Part shown: piece by piece, positions 13,051-24,900 of the stretch
Position numbering within the stretch: position 1 is the stretch's first letter
How the letters are laid out: the number at the start of each line of letters is the position of its first letter
Assembly (NCBI GenBank): GCA_006937955.1
Contig: SSNP01000025.1
Coordinates: 2,987,508 to 3,051,507 of the forward strand
Direction of reading: 5' to 3'
DNA: 64,000 nucleotides
Source of the DNA: Pachypanchax playfairii
Taxonomy: Eukaryota; Chordata; Actinopteri; Cyprinodontiformes; Aplocheilidae
The notes under the pieces: generated by a model
Told to the model about the DNA's origin: nothing
What the model saw: only the letters and a program-made list of their open reading frames with translations
Databases searched by the model: none
Position numbers and translations under genes: made by a program

Positions 13051-14594
13051 CTTTTCTCATATCTGAAGGGGTTGAAATAAGAGAAGCGGGAGGGTCTTGC
13101 GGTCCTGTAGTCGTGGGAGTGGCACCGCAAAGAATCCCGCAAACAAAGATCCAGCTGCGCAGCGGAAGTCCGACCACAGCTGCTCCCACGCACACGCGCG
13201 CTCACTGTGTGTTTATTAATGTGCTCAATGTGCTTCTTCACAGGACAAAAACTTAGTAGGCTACTGAGATCTCTGTGCGTTGTGTACGCGTAAAGAACCA
13301 CGTGACTGGGCTGGTAGGCTACGTCATCCAGGTGTTTGATGATGAAGTTGGCTTCCGGTTCATTATTGAACCCTAAAGGGACGGATCCAGCTTTTAGCTC
13401 TAGATCGACCTTGGAGGAAATCCCAGGACATTTCAGCTGATTGTTTAAGAAAAGAAGTTATTTATCGGTGTTGCAGATAACAACACCTGCAGCTGCCTGG
13501 TGGACAACATGGAATTTTGAAATATTTAGCCTGAATGAGTCAATAAATGATAAACAAATTGCCTTATTTATGCACAGTTTTTAAAACTGCATGCTTCCAC
13601 ACTTCTTTTCCACCCTTGATACAACAGACGTTTAACAGTTTGTGAAAACGGTCTTATATTTGCGGAAATGCAACAAACATCTAATCTACAGGATTCATTT
13701 TGAATAACTTTGTTGTAAAACACATTTTGAACCAATGAGTTTTTATCATCATGAACAAATCTGTGATGCCAGTATTTTCCTTTCATGTCATTTTATTTCT
13801 CCAAGTATCACACCATTACTTTTACTGAAAATCATGACAAAAGACATTGACATTTTTTTTAGAAATTAACTTCAAACATATGCAAATAATGAAAATAGTT
13901 GCTTTTATTAAGGCACATAAAGGGTCATTAATCATGTCTTTACATTATATTTAAAGGGCCGGATCCCATTAAAATTTGATTTAACAGCAATCCAACCCTG
14001 AACTTTACAAGCAGTTAAGGAATGTTTCAAAGGATTTAGATTTCACTCAATGTTGGAAGTTTTATCCATTATTCTTTATCATGAACACTGTGGAATGACA
14101 TTAAGCTGGACATTACGGTGGTGTAATTTACATTTAAAGGTCTAACTTTAATACTTTTTGAGAAGTAAACACGTGCTGTAGTCAGTTAATGTCAGCTTGC
14201 TTAAAATAAAAGAAGGATTTAAATTTTAATCTTTAAGTTCAAATTTGAGCACCTCCTTTTTTTTTAGACAAAAAAAAATCAAATTTTATTTCCACTCAGC
14301 CTCCGTCCAGCAGAAGGAGCCAAGTGTTGAATCCAGTCCTTCTGTTTCCAAACACATGAAACAAGGTGAGCAGATAAATGAACCTTTCATACATTAAGGT
14401 GTCATAGTGTCTTTTTAAAGTTGCGTTTTAACGTCCTTCCGTTTCGTATCAGGATCAAAGTCCCGAGTGGACGTACAGCTGATTAACAGGTCCGACTCAG
14501 ATCTTTGCAGCAGTGTTTTTGGAAGCTGTCAGACCTTCTTTGGTTAAACATCCTGATGGATGATTGAAATGAGCAGTTCTTATGAACCGTCATG
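13051..14594. other. Intergenic spacer and 3' UTR of slc35c2
   Basis: The right part should be the slc35c2 3' UTR, since its stop codon is at 14595; minus-strand AATAAA-type signals occur at several places here, so the end is not fixed. The left part, about 13050-13400, is the likely collagen promoter region. No other gene was seen. Confidence 0.5.
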
Positions 14595-17500
14595 TCAGTG
14601 TAGAGAGATTTCTTGCTCCTCCTCTTCATCGTTATATTCATCAGCAGATGAGTCTCTGTGTTTATTGTCATTGTCCTGCAGTAACAGCATTTCAAGCTCT
14701 GGAATCTTGAGGCTGTTCTTGTTGACCTTATCTGAAAAACAACAAGAAAGAAACTGATTATCTGAAGGCTGAAGACTTCCTCAACTTGAAACATCCTTGA
14801 CGAATCCGAACCTACACAAACCTATATCACAGGTCAGTTCAATGAGTGGACATTTTATTTACAGTTTCTTGTGAATTCTTTCTCTCTATTTTTCCTTGAT
14901 GATATTTGTCACACAGCCTGTTGATTTGCTATAGATCCTCATCGTAAACACCACATGAACCCTCATTTATTTTCTGTTCACTTTAGTAAAACAGGGTTTA
15001 TATGAACAGAAAGCTGAGCTTGAAAATCAGCTGTTAATTGAACTGGAACCTACAAACAAATGATCCGTGTTTTAGAAAAAAAAAGCTCTTTTGTTTTTTT
15101 TTTTAATTTAAGTCCCAAAAATGTCTGGAAGTCATTTTCAAAATATCCAACTCATGTTACTGATAACAAGAATTCAGACACTAAAACAAACACAAAAAGG
15201 AAACTTACTTTTGGAATAAAGTGTTTTGAGTCCCACATGTAACGAGACGCCACTCAGACACACAGCAAACCCCAGCCAGTTGAGGACGCTCATCTGATCT
15301 CCCAGAGATGCAGCCAGAAGCATCGTGAACACCTCCTGCAGGAGAAACATCATCCAACACATGTTAGTTTGCAGATGAAGCCTTAAATCACAGCAGCTCA
15401 GAACAAATACTGTTACTTCTTCACTTATTTTGCTTCTTCTGAATGTCTACTGTGGGAAATAAAAAAAAAGAAATACAAGAAAGCCAGACTCCTTGGAATC
15501 AGAATATCACTAAAACATAGGTGGTTTCCAACCTGTCTATTAAAAAGCATTCAACTAATAAAATGTTGTTTTGATTTTTTGAATGAATAGAATTATTTTG
15601 ACTGTGTTGTGGTAGAATCAGACTTTAAAGAAACTTCCTGAGGGTTAAATTTAGGAGCTTTAGGCCTATAAACACACACGTCTCAACATAATAATGTGTT
15701 TACGTAACAATTTCCTCCCAGAATTACTTTCCAACTAAAACTGTGTTTTTTTTAACCAAAGAAATATTATATTCAGGGGTGCACATAATATTTTTGTCCT
15801 GGTTCTCAGAAGAGAACCTAGGGTTGTTGCTTGGTCCTCACATTTTTAAATGTGTCTCGCTGTGTCTCTTCCGAGCTCCTCTGCTTTGTTTTTGGTTTCA
15901 TCAAGCTTCAAATTCAGTCTGTTTACTTTACCTGGCTCTATATTTGTTTCAATAAAAATCCTTTAATTGTTGAAAAAATCAAGAGAAACCAGTAAAATAT
16001 AAAAATACTGGTTAAAAAAACCTTCAGAGTTCAGGTTGGATTGTTTACAGGTTTGATTGTTCACTTTAATCAACATTTAACAGTTTGGTGTTGAAATTTA
16101 TTAGTCAGCTGTTGGAGCTTCTGTCATTTACTGTAACTGTTTTTTGTTTTGAAATGATGAGGATGTTTGTAATGTGATGCAGTCAGATAAAAAGATACAC
16201 TGGACAGTTATGGGGCATTGACTGCATATCCCATAGTGCTTTGCGTGCATTCAAAATGGCGCGGATCATAGACAAATACGCTGATACTGTTGATTAAAAC
16301 AGGTGGTTTTCTGTATTTTATAGCACAAAAAGGTAGTTATACACGTCTGTGCCACGATGGTCTATTTGTCTTATTCAGTGAATTTTTTCAGTTTTGACGC
16401 GATGCAGAATCCTGCAGTCAGCTGCACTGATCTGACTGACTGAAAATCTGTCACACTGGCAAACTGATACACAGAGACAGAGAGAGACGCAGCATCAGCT
16501 GATCAGCTGGAACTTCGGCGCTCTGGCTGAGAAACATATCAGTCAAACAAAAGAAGTCAACGGGATTCTTCATTTATTTGACAATGAACCGCCTCTGATT
16601 AACCTAAAAATTCACGCAGCTCAGCCAAACCAATGTTAAGTACGCAAACGCGTGTTGCAACTTTTCATCTGGTGCGCATTTTATATTTTGACAGTGTGTG
16701 CGGACCTGCGGACCACTTATGTGCACCCCTGATTATAATGATTGTTACTGCACCTGTAATTTCTTCTAACCTTCCAGTTTTAGATTTAGTCAAACCGTTA
16801 ACACAAAGACAGACTGCCATTCTTTCAGCTTTTGTGCATGATAATAACATTTTGATGCTAGTTTGGTAACAAATTAAAAAACAACACAGAACACCAAGTA
16901 CCTTAACGATTCCTGATATGGACAGAGTTAGGCTGGAGGTTCGAGAGACGAGCAGAAACTCTGAAAAGCCCAACCCAAAGGCCAGTGTCCCGCCAACACT
17001 GAGCGTGAGGAGGGAACTCAGAAGCGGCGAGAGCTCCGTCACCCGGAATAACTTCTCAGAGGAACTCAGGCTCACTGCTGTAGGGAGGCAGAATCACAAC
17101 AGAGATATTACTTAACACAACTGAGACAACACATAAGCAACTGCACTGGTTTGGGACTGGTTTCTTAAATTCATAATGTCTCAGGGTCACATGATCCTTC
17201 TGTAGAGCAGGATATCTGCTAAAACTTGTTAATCATATCAAATGGCAATGACAATTTCACAAAACTGTCCAACACCATCTTGAAATGATTGTTCAGATTT
17301 GCTGTGAGTCCAGCTGCTTTAAGCTAAAGAGTTTAAATCTTACCGGGTTGTAAAGAGCAAACAGCTGCAGCCGTAAGAGGAGAGAAACACTTTGTTTTAA
17401 TACTCACCTTCATTATACAGGAAGAGTGGAAAGAGGTCAAGAAACATGAGAGGCTGCAGGTGATACATGGTGTCTACTGGGTTCTGAAGGCCTGGAACAG

Positions 17501-19793
17501 AAACAGCATGGACAAAAAATGTAAATGTATTTTTTCTGTAAAAAGAGGAAACTATTAAATTATTATTACTACTAATTTTTTTTTTTTTTACTGTAATATT
17601 AAAACTCCACCACACAAACAGAACATTTCATAGTAGAACTGTGTTCACACGAACACTGAGACATAATCCAGGAAGTTTTAAAGATAATTTTCCACCAGTA
17701 AAACTACAGACACATTAAAAGTCTTTTGTGTGAACGACTGCAGGGGTCAGAAGAAACTAAAGTGGTTGGTGTTGTCAAAATGTCGTCAAGGAGAGCTGCA
17801 GAATGACTCTTACCTAGCTCTGCTTTCTGCATGAGGACCTGAGTGAGGGTCCAGCGGATCCCACCGATGAAGGATGCCAGCAGAACCATAATGAATCCCT
17901 CAAAGTTGAATTGGGTCGATTGAAAGGTGAACATAAAGAGACCACTGGAGATCAGCAGGACCACCAGGATTAGGAAAGGGTTCTAAATGGGAGAAGAAAA
18001 TAACAGGAGAAAACATCTGGATTATTTCAGGTATCCTGAAGGTTACGAGTCTCTTTGTCGTTCATTTTTCTCATGATTAATTATGTTAAACTGAGAGATA
18101 TCACAACAATTTGGTTTGTCAGTTTCATTTTCATTTACTAAAGAGGAAAAATCCGAAACAAGTACATACTGGAAGGAAAATACAAGCCCCAGCAAACATA
18201 CATCAAATTAATTGCATTCACTGTATTTTCTGAATTCTATAGTCTCTTTTGACATAGTTTACAGTTTTGTGAGTATTTAAAAACATCAACTACTTTTACA
18301 GTTTTTCATTCTTTTTAAAACAGAATAATTATGTATATTTTATCTATAAATCATGAATAACAAATATCAGATCATTTTTAATGGAAACAAGGATAAAAAT
18401 GGGATCACTCACCGGTTCCTCCAGTTTGAACAGGAGTGAGAAAAAGAGGATGAACAGCACAGCTGAAGATTTGGTCATAGTGTACCTGGAAGGAAAACCA
18501 AACAACACAAACAAGAAGCTGCTTGTAATCCTAATCTTTTATTTCAAAATATCCAAGACACATACTTACAAGCTGATAGAGATGAAGAGGAAGCTCCAGT
18601 TGGAAAGTCCAATATCAAGTGCTGTTGCTAAGGCTGTAGAAAAGATGGAGAGTTGAGGATTGCTGTAAAGATGATCCACATGTACATCTTACAACTGATA
18701 GCCAGAGTCAGCTGGTAACACAACTTTATTTCTGTTCTACTGTTGCTTGTCAATCTCGTTTCCTGTATTTTAACATCATCAAACCCTCTTAAAAAAACAA
18801 TAGAAATTTCTTTGTTGTTTCTTTACAGAAATGACAATATATTTTTGTTTATATCACCAAATCCTAAATCTAAAAACCGTGACAGGTAGTTTGATGATTT
18901 CTGCTCTGGATTAAACAGAATGTCTCCTATAACCCCGACAGCCTCTTTACAAACAAACCAGACCCAGGCCCCTTTCATGAGTGGTCCAAGACCAGATATA
19001 TGTCTGGAGTTTTACAGTCACATCACACTTCATCAAGTTTTTACATCACTGTAGAGACAGAGTCAGAATTCTGAACCAGAGGAGACCAGATATGTGTAGC
19101 ATCCACATTTTCTTCTGTCATGAGGGCAGATCTTAGGTTTTATTTTTCTTTGAGCATCAGACCAGATGCAACTTATCGAACCAACCTTTGGACAACTACA
19201 ATCACTAAAAATAACAGTCAGTGAAAAGGATAAGTAGAAATGATAAAGTCTGACCTTCAGCCTCTTTTCTGAACCTAATCAGAACATTTGACAGTGGACC
19301 AGTACCTGTTGGAGCCACTTTATACAGGTAGTCTGTCCAGTTCAGAATGACACGTGGTTTGCCTGTCCAGCACTGCATGATCCCCCGTGTCAGAGCAGAC
19401 AGGCAGAAGATCATGGTGAGATGAACCAGAGTCATAAACAGAGGATAATGAAAACCCTGGATGAGAACAAGAAGCAGTCATGATCACCAGCTGATGCTGA
19501 TCAGCTCCTCATAGTGAGGAAATAAAATGTGGCTTAAGATAAGCATTAAATAGCCAACAAAAAACAGACTATTTTAATATTAATCTTATTAACTTTCACA
19601 AATAAAGTAAAAACCTGAAGAGAAGACACGTCTTACACAGGTTGTAGTAAACTGTAAGTGCTTCGTTACCTCCTTCATATACCTTCATAAGCCATTTGTT
19701 ATAAAATGTGATGCCTATAGAGAAGACATAGTAGAGGAGAACCAGTCCAACAGTGCGAAACCCCCGGAAAAGGAAATGGAGCGGGACCGCCAT
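14595..19793 (-). CDS. slc35c2: Solute carrier family 35 member C2
   Basis: Nine coding exons: 19683-19793, 19306-19456, 18570-18633, 18413-18485, 17814-17982, 17408-17491, 16902-17077, 15209-15335 and 14595-14731. Phases agree throughout and give 363 residues; the human protein is about 365. The N-terminus holds LVLLYYVFSIGITFYNKWL, the classic first helix of the triose-phosphate/nucleotide-sugar transporter superfamily. Later come FIGGIRWTLTQ, QNPVDTMYHLQPLMFLDLFP, FGLGFSEFLLVSRTSSLTLS and NWLGFAVCLSGVSLH. Ten or so membrane helices are expected, ending in an acidic cytoplasmic tail (DEEEEQE). The family member acts in the Golgi/ER-Golgi compartment and is reported to influence Notch fucosylation; its transported substrate is less certain. 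An hAT-like element sits in the intron between exons 16902-17077 and 15209-15335. All family landmarks are intact, so this is almost surely functional. Confidence 0.93.
15774..16731. mobile_element. hAT-like nonautonomous DNA transposon
   Basis: The two ends are perfect 15-bp inverted repeats (CAGGGGTGCACATAA). They are flanked by an 8-bp target duplication differing at one base (ATTATATT at 15766-15773, ATTATAAT at 16732-16739). The CAGGGGTG end and 8-bp duplication are typical of hAT elements. No transposase frame remains in its 958 bp. It lies in an slc35c2 intron. Confidence 0.8.
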
Positions 19794-21700
19794 CCAGGAT
19801 TGTCAGATCAGCTGTGTGGAACATCTACTGTAGAGAGACTCTGCAACTCCTCACATCCCCCATCATGATTCACCGTGAGCAGATTTGTCTGTGTTTAAGA
19901 AACAGAGGTGGAAACCAATACTGTTTTGAAGGAAACAACCCCCCCCTTCCCTTTACTTTAAGTGACATAACAACAAGGCTAAAGGTTGACAACCAACAGC
20001 TGGACATGGAAACCAGATGTTCTTCTAACCAACACAATGACATCTTGTTATTTTTGTTTCTTCGGCAGGTGGGGGCCACTCAGATGTATTATATAGAATT
20101 CAATTTAACCCCAAACGGATCAATCAAATATTTTTGTCATGCTGTTAGCTACTTGACAGCTGTAACAAGTTCGACTGTTGCTAAATGTTCAGCTGACACA
20201 GTAACTCTCTCAGACTGTTATCTGAATTATAAAACTAACAATTCTGAAACTCACTGGCATCCAACAGGTTATAAACAGATAATGTTTAACGCGTAGGGAG
20301 TCTTACCGGTTGTAGGGTCGACTACATGGCTAAATAAACTCTTCTTCGTTGTCAAATTTATTGTTGGTAGTAAACTGAGCTGAACGCGGATTAGCGCCCC
20401 CACGTGGACAGACGCGAGAGTTCATGCAGAAAAAAGTTCTTTGTTTTGAAACAACAGTGATGTGAACATCTGACATTCACAGATCAATAATGCCTGAAAT
20501 GTTCTGCATCATAACACAGGATGTTTTTAACACATCAAACTGATTATAAATGATATAACTGTATAACTCGCGCTATAGTAGCAGTAATCCAAAACAGCAT
20601 GACAAAGTCGTTTTTTTAAGAAAAGCTGCAATTTTAACCTGTTCATCCAGAATTATAGTCACGTTAAAAACATTTGTAAAACATTAAATCATTTGAAAAT
20701 CCGTCCAGATTTCAGCGAGAAAAGAGTGTTTAAAGTGCAACTAACCCCCAAATCAACTTTTTTTTGCTGATAAACTGTCTAAACGGGTGTCTAGTAGTCT
20801 TAAATACATGTCCCAGTCATTATTTTGATATTTTAGTGCATATTTGTTAAAATCTTAACTTTAAGTAAGTGCTGATCACGTACCTTCATTCATTACAACA
20901 CAGGCTGTGTCCAAATTCAGGGTCTGCCTACTTCGAAGGACCCAGTCTACCCGGTCGACGTGGGCCGCGTACTTCTTCGACCAGGTAGATCGGATGTTAA
21001 CGGCTGTGAATTGGGACAGGTCTAGCCTTCAGATAAACTCCCACTCCCGCCACCACCCCCGCGAATGTGCTGTCACCTAGCAACCGTGACGACTCTGTCC
21101 TGAACAGCTAAAACTGCTTAAAAAAACTTGAAGAAACTGTCTTTAGTTGGTTAATCCCGCAATAAATATGTATATTGTTATTTTATTTTTATTTTTTATG
21201 AGAAAAATAAGGCTCTTCTGCCTTCTGTATTTTTATTATTTCATGTTTAACTTGAATATTTGTTCATAGCTCAGAAATTAATATAGCAGGTTTATATATG
21301 TTTAACAAAAAGTTGTAAATATAGGTGTTAGAGTGATTTTATACATTTATTTTTGTTAATGTACAACATTTTCTTCTTTTGGCCCGAAAAGATATAAAAC
21401 TCGGGTCGCAATAAAAAAAAAATGAACGGAGCTTCCTATGGGACCATATGAGCAGAGACCGCACTTTTACCGAAACATTTCAGACTAAAATAACTTTCGA
21501 ATATTTCATATAAATGACCAAAGCCCTAAATCTAAACGTTTTAAACTTGTAAATCCTATCATCTCCTGGTGTAGCTCTCGCTTCACTGTCCGCCATTACT
21601 CATAAAAAAATCTCCCGTTTGATCCCCAATGCATGCTGGGATATGTCGGCCATAGATGGCCATATATATATATATATATATTTTTTTTTTTTGATTTATT
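19794..21700. other. Divergent intergenic region with transposon-like remnants
   Basis: This spacer separates slc35c2 (minus) from the repeat-protein gene (plus). The left part should contain the slc35c2 promoter and 5' UTR. From about 20903 (GGCTGTGTCCAAATTCAGGG) to about 21655 (CAATGCATGCTGGGATATGT) the sequence resembles common fish DNA-transposon remnants, but I could not pair its ends. A short AT dinucleotide run and poly-T lie at 21662-21693. Confidence 0.4.
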
Positions 21701-21781
21701 AACACTTATTCAGTCATACAGAGAACAGTTACCATAGATGGCCATATGCTGCAGGTCATTCTGATTCTGCAGGTGATGTGT

Positions 21782-21947
21782 CACGTGATCTTCTGTCAAT
21801 AGTCACTAAGCGATGACGTACCATTAGCCGTCCCACATATATGACGTAACAAAGCTTTCACATAAAAGAGAGGCTCACGCCACCTATAAAGGGGAAGCTA
21901 ACGACAGCTTATGTTATTATTTCCAGAAGAGAACAGAACGTTTCAAG
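21782..21947 (+). promoter_or_regulatory. Compact promoter of the repeat-protein gene
   Basis: A consensus TATAAA lies at 21885-21890, about 60 bp before the start codon at 21948. Upstream are two CRE/ATF-like sites, TGACGTA (21814-21820) and TGACGTAA (21842-21849), and an E-box CACGTG (21782-21787). This arrangement suggests an inducible, bZIP-responsive promoter; that is inference from motifs only. An acceptor-like sequence (TTATTTCCAG, ending 21926) also precedes the ATG, so an upstream noncoding exon is a competing explanation. Confidence 0.5.
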
Positions 21948-24900
21948 ATGGCAACCGTTTCAACTAAGAGAGAAAACAAAGAACCTCAAAATATTACCAA
22001 GAGATTTAAAACATTAAAAACCAAGTTCAAAAGTTTTTTTGTCAAGCGAAACAAAAAGGATGTGGAACAAGCTGAATCAAACCAGAATCATGACCTCCAA
22101 AGTCAAGTAGCTGGAAATCAAAAAGAAATTGAGAAAAAAGACAATTTGTCCAAAAAATTCACATCCATGAAGATGTCACAAGTGCATGCTTGGAAGGAAA
22201 ACTTGGATTCTGATTCAGATTCTAAGCAGAGTCCAACTAAAAAGAAAAGGGTTAGGTTTATTCTGCCACATGAAGAAAAACCAGATGGAACAGAGTCAGA
22301 CAGCAACCCCGACTCTTGGAGTGACTCCTCAGAAGAACAATCCTTGTCTGATTTTGATGATGAACTTCCAGACAGTTCTTCAAAAGATCCTCGTGCTGTA
22401 TCTAAAAATATACAGATCAACGTCATCCAAAAGTTAGATAAAGACACAAGTGAAATCCTTGATTCAGATTTAGATTCTCGGCCTGAACTGATTGAAAAAT
22501 CTCCAATCAAAACTCCAACTAAAAATAAAAGGGTTAGGGTTCTGCCACATGAAGAAAAACCAGATGGAAGAGAGTCAGACAGCAACCCCGACTCTTGGAG
22601 TGACTCCTCAGAAGAACAATCCTTGTCTGATTTTGATGATGAGATAGAACTTCCAGACAGTTCTTCAGAAGATCCTCGTGTTGTGTCTAGAACTACACTG
22701 ATCAAAGTCATTCAACAAATAAAAAATGATCTAAATGTAACACCATCAGACAGTGGAGTGGATGTCTTCAGTGACTCAGATCTGTCCACTTCAGATTTTG
22801 AGACAGAACATCTTGACATCTTTGAGGTAGATATTCCTGCTGCATCTCAAACTACACAGAACGAGGACATTCAGCAGCTGGAAGATTGTCCAAGTGAAAC
22901 AACATCAGACAACGGAGTGGATGTCTTCAGTGACTCAGATCTGTCCACTTCAGATTTTGAGACAGAACATCTTGACATCTTTGAAGTAGATATTCCTGCT
23001 GCATCTCAAACTACACAGAACGAGGACATTCAGCAGCTGGAAGATTGTCCAAGTGAAACAACATCAGACAACGGGGTGGATGTCTTCAGTGACTCAGATC
23101 AAATGTCCACTTCAGATTTTGAGACAGAACATCTTGACATCTTTGAAGTAGATATTCCTGCTGCATCTCAAACTACACAGAACGAGGACATTCAGCAGCT
23201 GGAAGATTGTCCAAGTGAAACAACATCAGACAACGGGGTGGATGTCTTCAGTGACTCAGATCAAATGTCCACTTCAGATTTTGAGACAGAACATCTTGAC
23301 ATCTTTGAAGTAGATATTCCTGCTGCATCTCAAACTACACAGAACGAGGACATTCAGCAGCTGGAAGATTGTCCAAGTGAAACAACATCAGACAGTGGAG
23401 TGGATGTCTTCAGTGACTCAAATCAAATGTCCACTTCAGATTTTGAGACAAAACTTCCAGAAATGTTTGAGGTAGATATTCCTGCTGCGCCTCAAACTAC
23501 ACAGAACGAGGACATTCAGCAGCTGGAAGATTGTCCAAGTGAAACAACATCAGACAGAGGAGTGGATGTCCTCAGTGACTCAAATCAAATGTCCACTTCA
23601 GATTTTGAGACAGAACTTCCTGAAATGTTTGAGGTAGATATTCCTGCTGCGTCTCAAACTACACAGAACGAGGACATTCAGCAGTTGGAAGATTGTCCAA
23701 ATGTAACAACATCAGACAGAGGAGTGGATGTCTCCAGTGACTCAGATCAAATGTCCACTTCAGATTTTGAGACAGAACTTCCTGAAATGTTTGAGGTAGA
23801 TATTCCTGCTGCGTCTCAAACTACACAGAACGAGGACATTCAGCAGTTGGAAGATTGTCCAAATGTAACAACATCAGACAGAGGAGTGGATGTCTCCAGT
23901 GACTCAGATCAAATGTCCACTTCAGATTTTGAGACAGAACTTCCTGAAATGTTTGAGGTAGATATTCCTGCTGCGTCTCAAACTACACAGAACGAGGACA
24001 TTCAGCAGTTGGAAGATTGTCCAAATGTAACAACATCAGACAGAGGAGTGGATGTCTCCAGTGACTCAGATCAAATGTCCACTTCAGATTTTGAGACAGA
24101 ACTTCCTGAAATGTTTGAGGTAGATATTCCTGCTGCGTCTCAAACTACACAGAACGAGGACATTCAGCAGTTGGAAGATTGTCCAAATGTAACAACATCA
24201 GACAGAGGAGTGGATGTCTCCAGTGACTCAGATCAAATGTCCACTTCAGATTTTGAGACAGAACTTCCTGAAATGTTTGAGGTAGATATTCCTGCTGCGT
24301 CTCAAACTACACAGAACGAGGACATTCAGCAGTTGGAAGATTGTCCAAATGTAACAACATCAGACAGAGGAGTGGATGTCTCCAGTGACTCAGATCAAAT
24401 GTCCACTTCAGATTTTGAGACAGAACTTCCTGAAATGTTTGAGGTAGATATTCCTGCTGCGTCTCAAACTACACAGAACGAGGACATTCAGCAGTTGGAA
24501 GATTGTCCAAATGTAACAACATCAGACAGAGGAGTGGATGTCTCCAGTGACTCAAATCAAATGTCCACTTCAGATTTTGAGACAGAACTTCCTGAAATGT
24601 TTGAGGTAGATATTCCTGCTGCGTCTCAAACTACACAGAACGAGGACATTCAGCAGTTGGAAGATTGTCCAAATGTAACAACATCAGACAGAGGAGTGGA
24701 TGTCTCCAGTGACTCAGATCAAATGTCCACTTCAAATTTTGAGACAGAACATCCTGAAACGTTTGAGGTAGATATTCCTGCTGCGTCTCAAACTACACAG
24801 AACGAGGACATTCAGCAGCTGGAAGATTGTCCAAGTGAAACAACATCAGACAACGGGGTGGATGCTTTTAGTAACAACTTAAATCAACTGTCTACTCATG

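Noticed and set aside
19814..20296. 160-codon plus-strand frame upstream of slc35c2
   Set aside because: No domain, signal peptide or splice support; it overlaps the probable slc35c2 promoter and 5' UTR on the other strand and has no family resemblance.
22118..22711. 197-codon minus-strand frame, Ser-rich
   Set aside because: Antisense shadow of the repeat-protein gene, open only because the sense codons are biased.
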